NCBI GenBank assembly: GCA_965153455.1
Contig: OZ234500.1
Location: 6,634,001-6,698,000, forward strand
Direction: 5' to 3'
DNA length: 64,000 nt
Origin: Sphagnum compactum
Taxonomy: Eukaryota > Bryophyta > Sphagnopsida > Sphagnales
Shown piece after piece: positions 48,919 through 60,535 of this stretch (positions within the stretch are counted from its first letter, which is position 1; the number at the start of each line of letters is the position of its first letter). The notes under the pieces were generated by a model that had not been told where the DNA came from, searched no databases, and saw only the letters and a program-made list of their open reading frames with translations. Both the position numbers and the translations under genes were made by a program.

Positions 48919-49609
48919 TAAGAACTATATATTTCCTAGATGCACTTTATTTAATCTTGAAATTTCATCCATGAAAATTGGGCCATTCATCCATTAAATG
49001 TCATCCATAAAAATTCACGAATGATATTTTGTGGAGTTTAATCCATGGAATTTTGATGCAATTGAAAAATTGACAATAGTTTTCAAATGCGCTTCAGTCA
49101 TTTTGAAATATCCTATTCCACTCATGAAAACCCATCAATTTCACCCAAAAGAGTTTGTGAATGAAAGCTCATCAATCATCCATTAGAATTCCTGGATGAT
49201 AGTTTGTGGTTGTTCATTCATGGAATCTAGATGACTGCAAATGGATGAACGAAACTTATAATAATAGAATGATCATTTCATGGATGAAATGAAACCTTAG
49301 ATGATATTCCATCTACAAAACTTACTTTGTGCTTTAGAATATAATGAAGGTTCATCCTGTTGGGTCATTGTGCGTGCATCCAAATCAATGTCATTGCATT
49401 TTGAACATGATTCACAAATGAAATTCATCGAATGAATGGGGTGAGATTCATCCATCAAGATCAATTTCATCCATAAACATAGATCGATCATGGTCAAAAA
49501 TTAATTTAAAACGAACAATGCACTTGGTGAGCCAAATTTCACCACATCGTTCACTAAGATTGGACACAAAGAAGAAATAAAATTCATGATTTAAACTTTC
49601 AAAGTGCTC
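48919..49609. other. AT-rich region with scattered CATCCAT words
   Basis: TTCATCCAT or its complement recurs irregularly between 48965 and 49480 without a constant period. No gene recognised. Confidence 0.4.
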
Positions 49610-49617
49610 TCAATATG

Positions 49618-49840
49618 GAGGCGATGACTTGCCAATGTGAACTTGGTGACTTGCCAATGTGGACATTGTGACTTGGCAAGTTGGTGTTGTGGATTTGGAC
49701 TTGGCCACTTGGCAAAGTGAACATGTAAAATCAACTTGGCAAATTTGTCGAGCAAATAATTTTCCATTAAAAAATTTAGTATTGGCAACGTAAGCAAAGT
49801 GGACTTGGCAAATTGGTGAAGTGGATGTGGACTTAAGGAT
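49618..49840. repeat. Short-period degenerate repeat of ACTTGGCAA
   Basis: GACTTGCCAATGTG(A/G)AC and (G)ACTTGGCAA(A/G)TTGG words recur at roughly 22-35 base intervals across 200 bases, giving two overlapping minus-strand frames with periodic composition. No domain. Confidence 0.55.
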
Positions 49841-51640
49841 ATGAAGCCCACATCCACTTTCGGAAGGTGGGTTTTTCAATTATTTACAAGGGCTTTGCTT
49901 GATTGTATGTCTAAAGCCCATTTCTATTAAAGCTAGAAGTGACCCTGGTATTGCCCTAAACCCTAAACCCTACCTTAGTTACTTGGCATTGTGAATTTGG
50001 TGAAAGTAAAAATCAACTTGGCAAAATTATCCCATAGTTAAAGTTGTCAGGTACTACTAGTCTGACTAGTATAATAAGGCACCCATTTGAAAAATTAAAA
50101 GCTTCTTGCTTAGAATATCTTTACAATTGATGAAAACTCTTCAAGTTTCAAATAGGGCCTTTCTGCTGTTAACCCATTTATGGGCTTGATGCATTGCTCA
50201 TTCATTGGAGCTTCTTTGTAAGGCTCTTTGCTAGTGAGGTGTGGTTAAGGCTATTAAAGACTAGGAGTCATACTATAATTATTATTACCATAGCTTCCAA
50301 TTTCCCACTGTCAAATCTGAAAGTGATTGAAAAACATTTATAGTGCCCACTATCCCATAACTTGTTTCCAAGTGATATCCCATAAATGACCAGTTGAGCT
50401 TTTACCAAAAACAAAAGAAAAAGCCCTAAGCCATTTGTAATAATTATATAGCCCTAATAATGCCTTGAGGCTAGGAAGAAAGATTAGGTGTGCAAATTCA
50501 AAGGTAAAATTAGGTTTAGGGTTTTCATGGAGAAAGAAATTTCACATTGACAATTTTTTAAACCCAAGTTGTGTTTTGAATTTAAGTATTGATCAACAAA
50601 TGTGATGATGATCAACAAAATTAATTAAATTTATTGATCAAACAAAAGGAAGACAATATAGTTAGTTAGTTCTAACAATTATGGAGTTATGGGATCTACT
50701 TAGTACCAAGAACAAAATTAGGGTGCTAGCATTGGAAACTGCTTGGACTACCCTAAACTTTGATTGAAATGGATCCTTGTTGAGAAAGCCATAATGGATT
50801 GTTCAGATACCTGATTAGGCAAATGCCATTTCAAGCACCATTCATTTATGTTACTAGCCTATTTAATTGGTATGGATTTATGGCGATTCCCTACCATAAT
50901 GTCCAAACTGGTTTTATTTTCTTTTAATTTTTTATGGGTATAGCCTAACTAAGGTCAATTTAAACCTGTGTCTTTCTTTTAGGAATTTTTGTTTGTAGGT
51001 AAAGTGGTCTTCATCCATAAGAAGATGCACAAAAAAATGGCAATAATCCATAGGAATATTTTGTCAAATCTGGCTATTTATACATTGGCTTCTGCTGATT
51101 GTTTCAAAAAATAAAAATAAAACATTTCTATGTAAAAATGTGAACTAAAAATATTGAATCATCTTTTTATATTTTTGGCTACACAATGAAAATAAAATAT
51201 ATAAATCCAGCGATTTTATTATCATTTTCTCACTTACAATGAAGTTTGAACTCTGAAGTTAAGCACTAACCTAAGCTGAAAATAACCTTGAAATGAGTGA
51301 ACCCACAAAATAAAAAAATGTGACAATATAAAGTACAAACTCCACTTCCAAAAATTGCATGCACAGATTAAAGAAGAAAATGTAACTCAACCCAAAGCTT
51401 TGAGTATTATTATTTTAATTATTAAATTAATTAAAGTTTTTGGTGTTGAAATATCTTAGGGTTTATCTAGGTTGGATTCCTCTTCCAGATGCCATCTTTT
51501 ATTTTGCACAGAGTCTAGAAGGTTCAAGCATAACTAACATTCTTTAATTGCCCCCCATTGAGGCTTTAAATAGGAGTGTCAAGCATATCAACCTGCCAAA
51601 GAAAGATTTGATTGTGAAGAAGTAGAAGGTACAATAAATG
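49841..51640. other. AT-rich non-coding region
   Basis: Contains CCCTAAACCCTAAACCCTA (about 49956-49974), three telomere-like units in a row. Also contains one copy of a dispersed repeat (about 51000-51235) that matches 63745-63960. No gene recognised. Confidence 0.45.
51000..51235. repeat. Dispersed repeat, copy 1
   Basis: CATAAGAAGATG, TGGCAATAATCC, TAGGAA, TCAAATCTGGCTAT and TTTTGGCTAC occur in the same order and spacing as in the copy near 63770-63960. By eye, identity is about 70-75 percent over the best 70 bases. Same orientation in both places. Confidence 0.6.
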
Positions 51641-51649
51641 AATAGGTAC

Positions 51650-51716
51650 ATGGGTAGGAAAATAGGTGACTATTAAATAAGTAAGTAAGTAGAGGGTTTA
51701 TACCAGTGTTGTACAA

Positions 51717-51748
<32 letters not shown>

Positions 51749-52372
51749 TATTTATATATCTTCAAGTAAAAGTATGTATAAATTTTTTCAATGGGTTTAT
51801 CCATTGATTAAGGATATATTAACATTAAAAAAAAAATTCATCAAAATAGGGTTTGGGTGTATAAAAATTGTGATTTCTAGTAGATGGGTTGGGTTTAAGT
51901 GCCCCTATCATATACAAATTTGGGGTAAAAGAATGTGTATCTATTATTTATTTATTTAATTCAAAAAGAAAAAAATGCTAACATTTTGGAAGTATTGAGT
52001 TCAAGAAGACAAAACCAATTGGGATCATGCACAAATCCCGTCTTAGAATGTAAAAATCAAAGTGTTTGATTCATATTAATATGCACAAACACGGAGAATA
52101 ACTTTGATCACTTCAAAGAAACATGGAGTTCAAATTCACATACCCAAGGGTATGTGCATCATGCAAATCTGTAATTTTTTGAAAATAGGTTAGGGTATTT
52201 ACCCTATTTGTGCTCAGTGGGTATATCTGGGTAAAAGATATACCCAAACAAAATTAGTTTATACATAAATAAGGGTTGTCTTTGCTACCTACCTACTAAC
52301 AACCTACCATGCATCATCCACCCTTCATGGTGCATTGGCATGTGTTGGTTTACTAGTTTGGCCACTCGGTAT
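51650..52372. mobile_element. Relative of MITE-like element A, interrupted
   Basis: Blocks GGTAGGAAAATAGG(T)GACTA (about 51654-51672), GTTTATAC, CTACCTACCTA, CATCATCCA and TGGTGCATTGG...TTGGTTTACTAGTTTGGCCA (ending about 52372) follow the order of the element at 38096-38464. About 550 bases with an AT microsatellite (51717-51740) sit inside. The left terminal repeat is not recognisable. Confidence 0.5.
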
Positions 52373-55300
52373 CATTGTTGGGTGGGTATTCTATAGTTTT
52401 ATTAACCCTAGTGAGGATTTTCATGTTTATTTTGGCTTGTGTTCTTTTGTCTTGTGCTTTGATCCTCTTTTAGCTTCGCACTTCTTTGTAGTTTGCTGTT
52501 TCTATAACAATGGTGGGGTTTTTAAAGTTTACTCCAACTCACAAGTAGGCTGAAAAGCAATTGAAGGACATGGTCATGATGCCATGTTGTCATAGTTATG
52601 ATCTCCAAAATCTGGCATGTTTTCAAATTTACCTTAAAACCTTTTTTTTTTGGTGAAAAAAATCAAAAACAGATTTTTTTTTCTTTTCAAAAAATGTATT
52701 TCAGCATCTAGGCTGTGAGAACTGCATTGGATAACTATTATTGACTTTATGAGAATTGGAACCATGAGAAGTAGGTCACTAAAAAATCCAAAAACTTGAT
52801 ACCTTGGTCCAAATTATTTTGAAATATGAAAAGAAAAAGAGATCCAGGATGATTATGAGAAACGACTCTAAGAACTGGAACTGATGGTTCTCACAAAAAT
52901 GTGAGAAGCACCCAATAGTGCTCGGTACTGAAAAATTACATTGTTTCACCTACACCACCTACAATAGTTATACTCCTTAAAAAAATCACTAGTTCTAGCT
53001 AAGGGAGAGAGTTATTTAGGTGCCAACATTCATCTACGGATGCAACTTATTAAGTGTTTTTGTGACATATTGTGTGTGCAATTATGATTGGTTTCTTCTA
53101 ACTAGGAAATAAGCAACAAGCTCAAGAAAGCAATGTACATGTCTTAAGCTATAACTCTGCAAGAAAAACAGTAATTTGAACCACCCATTATGGAATTCTC
53201 AGCTGCATTTATATTATGTATATATGTTAATTCATTATATGAATGAAATTCTCTAATCCTTGTTCGTTAGACCAATGAATTCACTCAAAATCCAGTGAAA
53301 TCACTTGATGTACTTAAACACATCTTATTTAAACACATCTTATTGTAAGCTTTGCAACTGTTGGGTTGGTATATAGGCTTGCGCTGGTATCAGCAAGTGG
53401 TATCAACATTGGTAGCAAGGACCCTAATAAGCTGGTATGACCTGAGGTAATACTGGCCTTTTACCAGTTCCAATACCAAGTATGAACCCGCCTCATACGA
53501 CCCAAAAGCCCGTCTTTGACCCAATACCAGGACCAGGCTGGTACAATTCTCATAAAAGTACCCAAATGGCAGGACCAGGCTGGTATGTTCAGTACTCTAT
53601 ACAAGACCCATACCATATATCACCTGGATGAAATTGTCTCACACAAGTGTCATGAGCCAAGGCCTGTTGCCGCTTGAAAAACCATATTCTTTTGTTGTGC
53701 TAGAAGTTTTCATTTGTCATTGTTGTTTAGTTAGGGTAAGGTGACTAACGATGTATTTACTCGACATTGTATCTAAAACTGACCCCTTTCTAGACCCTAA
53801 TTGTTGCGATTCACCATGCTTCTCATTTTCATTCATTGTTTTGAGGTCCAAATAAATCCAGCCAGATTGAGAGATAGATAACAAGCTATTGACCTGCTTG
53901 TGCTGTTTTCAGATCATTTGAGCAATTGTCTGAATGCAAATTTTCAGCTTGACATGCAACCCATTGAATAATACCACTGTCTAGTTATGTTTTTTATGAT
54001 TATTTCTAGTGATTTCTAACTTTTGGTTCAGGTTTCAATCTTTTTGTTCACAACTTTTGTGAGAATGGAAGGAAATGAGATTGTCTCCTATTTTAGGATA
54101 CAATAGAATATTTTTAGATTTCCACTTGGGACTTTAGATCAGGGGCACTTTCTGGGTGCAATGAAATGAAACTAGATATAACTGCAACATTGCCATCCTA
54201 CTATAGTTCTTCTCAAAGGCTATTTGAAATGGGTCTCTTGAAACATGTCAGCCATGGGCGAGAATTTTCACTAAGAGCCATGTGGGTGAATGGTGGGAAC
54301 CACTAGCTACACTTTGGTACAAACCTGTTAGCACCTGAGAGAACAGCATCTCACACACCAACTGAGACATGTTCCAAGGTGGAACAGGCCCAACCAAGTT
54401 CATTCCATTGCATAATTGAGGAGGGGTGGTGGTCTATAGTCAAGGCCCATGTGAGCTAACATCCACCAAGTACACCATCCAAGAAATTCTAGTTACAAGT
54501 GAATTCGGATGAACCCCAACTCATCCTGCTGCAAGGGGTCAGTTAGATGAAGCATTGCAAATTGTAAATGGTGACCCACCCCCAACTCTTATGACCATGC
54601 CCGGGCCAATTTGAAGTGCAAGGTGAAATATCTCACATTTTCACAAGTCCCCAAAAAGGAACCCACCTCCCTTCAACCCAACCAAGCTCAGAAAGGAAGG
54701 AAAATTATGAGTGCCAGAACTGGCATGACTGAGAACCTCTCTCTGTTGCTTACACCGTAAGTACTCTTTCCTTGTTCTTCACACCCTTATATGTGAAGTA
54801 CTCTCTCTCTCTCTTTCCATAGTGGGGCTCTCTAAGTCTGTTGAGAACTGCTCTCTTGCGATGGGCACCAATAACTAAACTGTACTCATAGCAGGGCCAC
54901 ATTGGACACTGCTTAAAAAAAAACTGGGGTTCCAATGCTGGACCTCAGTTCGATGTAACGGTAGCTTGATGACAACTTGCCTTCCGAAAAATTGGAAATT
55001 GGACACTCAAGATCAGCCTCTGAAGTGGGTAGGCCAGTGTTTACTGGTTTGTTTGTTGTCGTGACTAGGTAGCTGCTTTGGAAACTCTGAGATCCGCCTG
55101 TGCTAGACTCAGGCTTTCAATTTGGGGCCAGGGTGAACCAACAACTACACTGGTGGTTCTTCAACCTTCTTGAGTAGTAATTGCTCTTAGTAGTGGCTAG
55201 ACCATTCCCCAAATGTTAAATTTGCACTCACCTTCGTCCATTGAGAAAAACAACTTATGTTATGACTTGAGACCTGGCAGATTAAGTCTCAGAATGTGAT

Positions 55301-55689
55301 TTTTATAATGTTTAATAACAACAACCCAAATTATCGCGATGGTACTACTGATAAGTGCTACTTCACCCAAGGCTTCCATTGGAAGGTCTCAATTGCACTT
55401 CATGCACTGAAAGCTTATTGTCAACCTTTGCCATTCATAGTAAAGGATTTGATCGAGACCTTGCCCTTTTGAAAGACAGTTTGTCAGGTGAACGGGGATA
55501 ATGCAAGGCCTCTCTGTTTACTTACAACGGCAAGCACTAAACAAGAACAAATAAACAAATGGAGTCTTTAAAATTAAAAAAACATTTTTCACTGGCAGCT
55601 TCGTATTAAAGTGACCTTCATATATTTGAACCCTTTTGACTTTGAAGGACTAGTAAAATATTTCTTTCTGCCATGGCTTAGAAAGATTA
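52373..55689. other. Non-coding region
   Basis: No gene recognised. A duplicated CAGGACCAGGCTGGTA word (about 53526 and 53571) lies in a stretch rich in GGTA(T/C)CAG words (53380-53600). A CT dinucleotide run lies at about 54800-54816. Short frames lack domains. Confidence 0.45.
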
Positions 55690-56110
55690 AGAGCGGTTCT
55701 TCACTTTTATGAAGAACCCTCTGGTTCCAGTTCAAAAATATAAATTTAAAACTATTGGTTCCAGTCCTGGTTACACACGTAAATGGAACCAGGAATCTAG
55801 TTTCGGGTCCAGTTTTCCAAACAAAAGTTTCCAATCCAGGCCTTACCGACCTGGACAACAATTAGCAGTTAATCACTCAGTTAATCACCAGTTCTAATCA
55901 CTTTTTTTCTCAAAAATCTTGGTTCTGATTTTTGATTCCACACCTAAACAAAACGTGGAACTGGGTTCCACGTCTGGTTTTTTAAGAAAACAAGATCAGG
56001 TTTTAGGGTCCTATTCCAGTTCCGAAAATCAGACCCAGTTTTGGTTCAGTTGTTACTAACTGAAACTGGACCTAGCTTACTTGTCGAATCACGTACCTGC
56101 AAAACATTGG
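55690..56110. repeat. Dispersed repeat rich in GGTTCCAGTT words
   Basis: Words such as GGTTCCAGT, CCAGTTCTAA and GGTTCTTC recur. Read on the minus strand, the composition and several blocks (TTCTTCATAAA, GAACCAG, AAGAACCG) resemble 10980-11420. The two stretches are probably inverted copies of one dispersed family. Aligned identity could not be measured. Confidence 0.4.
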
Positions 56111-56214
56111 ATTAAAGATTTAAACCCCCTTTCAGGCCTTCAATTTCAAGCCTTGCTGAGTCCAGCCTCCAAAGTGGTAAGCCACAGGGTCTCTTAATGA
56201 CCTCTTTGAACATG

Positions 56215-56480
56215 GAGAAAGGCTAACCAGCTATTGGAACTTGATATTAAAGTGATATTAGAGTAATCTGTAAAGTATCTTGAACTGGGGCCTCAGTTTC
56301 GCCAAAACTTGGGTCACAATAGAGATATCCGTAAAGTTATCCCCAGTTCGCCCTCAGTTTGGATCTCAGTTTTCACTTTCGTCCCTAGTTTTGGGTTGTC
56401 CGTAAAGTCTGCCAAACTTGGGACCAAAATTGAAAACTGGGGATCAGTTTCCAAAAAGTGGGGATCAAATGAATTTTTGA
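56215..56480. repeat. Subterminal-type repeats near the Harbinger element
   Basis: TCTGTAAAGTAT, TCCGTAAAGTTAT and TCCGTAAAGTCT occur three times, each next to AACTGGGG/CCCAGTT and CAGTTT words. An inverted counterpart (ACTTTACGAATAACTCT with CAAACTGGGGGT) occurs at about 61690-61730. These could be subterminal repeats of one transposon. Confidence 0.4.
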
Positions 56481-56716
56481 AGGGAACTGGGCTGCCCAAA
56501 AACAATTGCTGTTTTTATATGTTTGAGGGGTTTAGTAGGGTTTATGTGGGGTCAAAATTTTCTCCCATCTTCAACTCTTCCTCTGGTTTTTTCTTCATCT
56601 GGTTTTTCTTCTTGTTCCTCTCATTTTTAGGGTTTTCATTTTCTCAAGTTCTTTTCTTTTTCATTTGAGCTCTCTTCTTGCAATTTTTTTCTCTTGTTTC
56701 TTTTTCTTTTTAAACA

Positions 56717-58018
56717 ATGGCTTCTTCAAGCTCTAGTTCTTTCTCAAACTCAAGTTCTTTTTCAAATGATGATGAGGTCTTGTGTGACATGGATCTAGAG
56801 GCTGCAATAATTTTTTATGCACGGTTTATTGCTTGTACTTATGGAGACTTGTTCATTGCAACAAAGATGGAGGAGGGGGTGGGGCATTTTGTGGACCCAA
56901 CTAATGGTGTTTGAGATGTGTTAGCCACACTACGATTCACCTCAGTGTTATTAAAAAACATGACTAACTTCACTGCCACAGAGTTTGAGGACTTGGCATC
57001 CATTGTGGTGCCTACAATCATTTCCCATGCACAATCTACAAGTGAGACCCCTATTGTTTTTGGGAGACCGTCAAAGCTAAGCCCCGAGCAACACCTTTTA
57101 AACTTTGTTTTTTTCCTCAAATATGACAATGTTACCATATATGACTATCTAATGTGGAATTGGGCCAAAAACTTGGTGTGTGATGACGTTCTCTTCATCT
57201 CATCTTGCATTAATTATGCACTTGTGGATGAAATCTGTTGGCCTATAACCTAGGAGAGAGAGAACTACATTAGGGTCTTATTTGCAAGGATTGCTAGGAT
57301 GCATTGAGTTCATTGATGGGACCCTAGTTGAGATTTGGAAACCTTGGCGGGATCCAAGTCACCGAACTTGGTTCAAAGGTCGCAAAAGATTCTATGCTAT
57401 GAATAACACAATTATTTTTTACCACAAAGGCTTGTTTATCTACATAGATTCTAATTATCCAAGATCTTACCATAATATGAACATTCTTCAGCACTCTAGC
57501 ATCTATCAAGAATGGCGATAATATTTCACTCATGATGATGAGTACTTGACTTCCTACTTGGGGATCCCGGGTATATGGGAAAAGAAATGTTCATAATGCG
57601 AAGGATTAGGAGGTAGGAGATAACTCCCAATGCAGACATGGATGTAGTGCATGCATACAACAAGATGCATGTTGGTTACAAAATGTAGGTGGAATGCGGT
57701 ATTGGAGGGTTGAAAAGAAAATGGAGAAGGGGCATGAAGAAATTTGATAGCATGAAACTAAGATATTCACACCTCTACTTCCTAAATAGGAGGAGGATGG
57801 ACATCACATATGAAGTTATCAATGACCATCTTCCTAATCTTGAAGACCATGATGGATTGGGGATTTCTGATTACATGTGTACGCAAGCTCTAACATGTGC
57901 CCAAAATTCCTCCTCTAAAATTTCTCCTAGCTTTTGGGTTGCTTTCAAGTTTGAAATTTTCACCTTGTTTTTGCGCTCGTGGTTGATGTCCATATTTGTA
58001 GCCAGCAATGCATCATAG
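56717..58018 (+). mobile_element. Degenerate PIF/Harbinger transposase (DDE_Tnp_4)
   Basis: The reading starts at ATG 56717 with a Ser-rich lead and meets stops at 56912-56914, near 57251, near 57600 and near 57687. In between, family blocks appear in order: GRPSKLSPEQHLL (about 57061-57100), CIEFIDGTLVEIWKP (57300-57344), RTWFKGRKRFYAMNN (57363-57407), GLFIYIDSNYPRSYHNMNIL (57430-57489), FLLGDPGYMGKEMF (about 57550-57592) and KMHVGYKM with VECGIGGLKRKWR (about 57662-57730). FIDGT carries the first catalytic Asp. The second catalytic Asp, normally in a HD(V)NIL context, is Asn here. Stops, a frameshift and this change mean it is inactive. Confidence 0.8.
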
Positions 58019-58480
58019 ATCTTTGAACTCACTTGGAAGCGAGATGCCATGGTTGCAAGATTCTTCGATTGGAGTTGCAACAATTTTTATTTAGTCATTA
58101 GCTTCTCAAAAGGCCCTATGCTAGAGCTAGGTGGAGTAGCTGGCCTAAAGGCTGGGCTAGGGATATTTGCCTCAATGGAACTAGGAGAATTAGGACTTGC
58201 TACTATTGTACTTGATTTCCCATCAATAAAATCTTGTCTCTGCTTGAACACGTTCCATGTGGCATGATCATCCGTTGCTTTGAGTCATGCCAAAACCTGA
58301 TCAAAATCATGTAGAATTGCATTTTCAATCCATTTTTCATTAGAAGGTTCGGTCTTAAGATCATATAAGATATCCTACAACCAACTTTTAAGGTGTCCTC
58401 ATGAAATGGTGAGTTTGGGTAGGCAATCACATAGTCATTATAGACTGTTTTCCAAACAATCGTTTGAATCAACTGTGTGA
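57860..58480 (-). pseudogene. Possible Harbinger partner ORF (antisense, broken)
   Basis: On the minus strand a nearly continuous frame runs from about 58380 to 57871, broken only by stops near 58289 and 58115. Pieces include DLKTEPSNEKWIENAILHDF, ATDDHATWNVFKQRQDFIDG, a Pro/Ser-rich linker and TNMDINHERKNKVKISNLKA. It overlaps the end of the transposase in opposite orientation. PIF/Harbinger elements usually carry a second, Myb-like ORF in this arrangement, but I see no clear Myb signature. The assignment rests mainly on position and charge. Confidence 0.35.
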
Positions 58481-58489
58481 CTTACTTTT

Positions 58490-59035
58490 TCACATTGAAA
58501 TAAGTTGCAAAGTGGGTGTTGTAACTAATGGCCATAGTATTCAAGTGCAAAGATTCCCCAATGGCTCTTTGCATTTTTTTCCTTCTTGGGTCCCTTCCTT
58601 TCCAACTTCTGAACATCTTGGCCTTGGGAAAGTTCTAGGCTTTCCTAGGTCATATCAATCTCCTCACTGAATGTTGCCATATTTGCCAAAGTTGCAACAT
58701 ATAGATAAACACACTCCCATTTTCAAACCTTCTACTCACTGTGTTGCAAACCCACAGAAACATTTCCATGATGTGCAAACCTTAACAAAATCTCAATGGC
58801 CACATATAAGCCATAATGAGCCCCTGTAGTCTTACTAGGTGCAATTCCAACACCCATAAACCCAAGCAAAAGCTCAATGACCCAATGCAAATTGTACAAA
58901 AGTTACCCTCGGTATTACTAGTTCAAATGTGGGAACAAATGACCAGAATTGAAATTCTAGTGAGTTGCAGACATCACTTTGCCTCAATGAAGACCTTAGT
59001 AGTTAAAACGAATCCTGACATGTACACAAATGAAA
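58490..59035. other. Non-coding region
   Basis: May be internal sequence of the Harbinger element. Nothing recognisable. Confidence 0.35.
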
Positions 59036-59039
59036 ACCC

Positions 59040-59965
59040 CGAGCTATAGACCTGACTTTGGCTCAATTAGGGTTTTAGTAACTCAACCCAGTGATCAATT
59101 GATCATTTTTGTGGACACACAAAGTTGCAGACCTATAAATGGTTCAATTGACAACCTTAAATGTTCAAAATGCATGCACCCAATTCAAATGAAAGACACC
59201 TTATTCTTCGATTTGGGAGTTCAATTAAGGTTTCAATAGTTCAAGCAAGTGGTCACATTACCATTTGTGTGGACCCACAAAGCTATAGACCTATATGTGG
59301 TTCAATTGACAACTTCAGAACCTCAAAATGCATGCACCCAATTCAAATGAAGGATACCTTAAAAAAATTCTTCAATTTGGGAACTCAATTAAGGTTTCAG
59401 TAATTCAAGCAAATGGTCACATTACCATTTGTGTGGACCCATAGAATTGCAAACCTATAAATGGTTCAATTGACAACTTCAAAACTTCAAAATGCATGCA
59501 CCCAATTCAAATGAAGGATACCCTAAAACAATTCTTCAATTTGGGAACTCAATTAGGGTTTCAATCATTCAAGCAAGTGGTCACATTACCATTTCTGTGG
59601 ACCCACAAAGCTATAGGCCTATATGTGATTCAATTGACAACTTCAGAACCTCAAAATGCATGCACCCAATTCAAATGAAGGGTACCCTAAGAAAATTCTT
59701 CAGTTTGGAAACTCATTTAAGGTTTTAGTAGCTCAACCAAGTGGTCACATTATCATTTGTGTGAACTCATAGAATTGCAGACTTATAAATGGTTCATTTG
59801 ACAACCTTAAAACCTCAAAATGCATGCACCCAATTCAAATGAAGGATACCCTAAGAAAAAAAATTCAATTTGGAAGCTCAATTAGGGTTTTAGTAGTTCA
59901 ACCATGTGGTCACATTACCATTTGTGTGGACCCACATAATTGCAGACCTACAACTGGTTCAATTT
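59040..59965. repeat. Satellite-like array A, ~164-bp unit, about 5.5 copies
   Basis: ATGCATGCACCCAATTCAAA begins at about 59170, 59328, 59492, 59656 and 59820, so units are 158, 164, 164 and 164 bases. Each unit also carries CTCAATTA(A/G)GGTTT, CAAGTGGTCACATTACCATT, GTGTGGACCCA and TGGTTCAATTGACAAC-like blocks. By eye the units look roughly 85-90 percent alike. Short plus-strand frames repeat in each unit and are not genes. Confidence 0.85.
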
Positions 59966-60009
59966 CATAGTCAGTTGTTTAAATGTTCAATTTCATAGTT
60001 AGTTATTGT

Positions 60010-60535
60010 CCTTGGAAGCATAAAAAAAAAAAAAAAAACCCTAACAGAGCTCCATGAACTATGGACCTTCAAAACAAGTGGTTAGAAGTTTAGTTGGAAG
60101 CATGCTTTTGAATTGAATTGTATTGGAGAGTGATTTCATTCAACCCTAACTCACTTAAGTGGTTAAAAGCCCATTTGGAAGCATGAAAGAAAAAAAAAAA
60201 AAAAACCCCAAAGCTCCATAGACTTTGGACCCTCAAAACAAGTGGTTAGAAATTTAGTTGGAAGCATCAAAGATGAATTAAATTGTATTGGAGAGTTATT
60301 TCACTCAACCTTAACTCATTGGAGTGGTCAAAAGCTCATTTGGAAACACAAATTTTAGAAAAAAACAACCATACAGCTCAATGAACTTTGGACCTTCAAA
60401 ACAAGTGGTCAAAAGTTTAGTTGGAAGCATTAGAGATGTATTGAATTGTATTGGAAAGTTATTTCACTCAGCCCTAATTAATTGAAGTGGTTAGAAGCTC
60501 ACTTAGAAGCACAAAAAAAAAAAATTCGCGATCAC
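60010..60535. repeat. Satellite-like array B, ~164-bp unit, about 3 copies
   Basis: The block GCTCCAT(G/A)(A/G)ACT.TGGACC occurs at about 60048, 60213 and 60376 (spacings 165 and 163). Each is followed by CAAAACAAGTGGT, TTTAGTTGGAAGCAT, GAATTGTATTGGA and an A-rich run of 5-17 bases. A partial fourth unit ends near 60520. The unit differs from array A, apart from a shared AAGTGGT word. Confidence 0.8.

Noticed and set aside
53385-53410. TGGTATCAG word as an LTR-retrotransposon primer-binding site
   Set aside because: Match is only 9 bases; no LTRs, polypurine tract or pol domains nearby.
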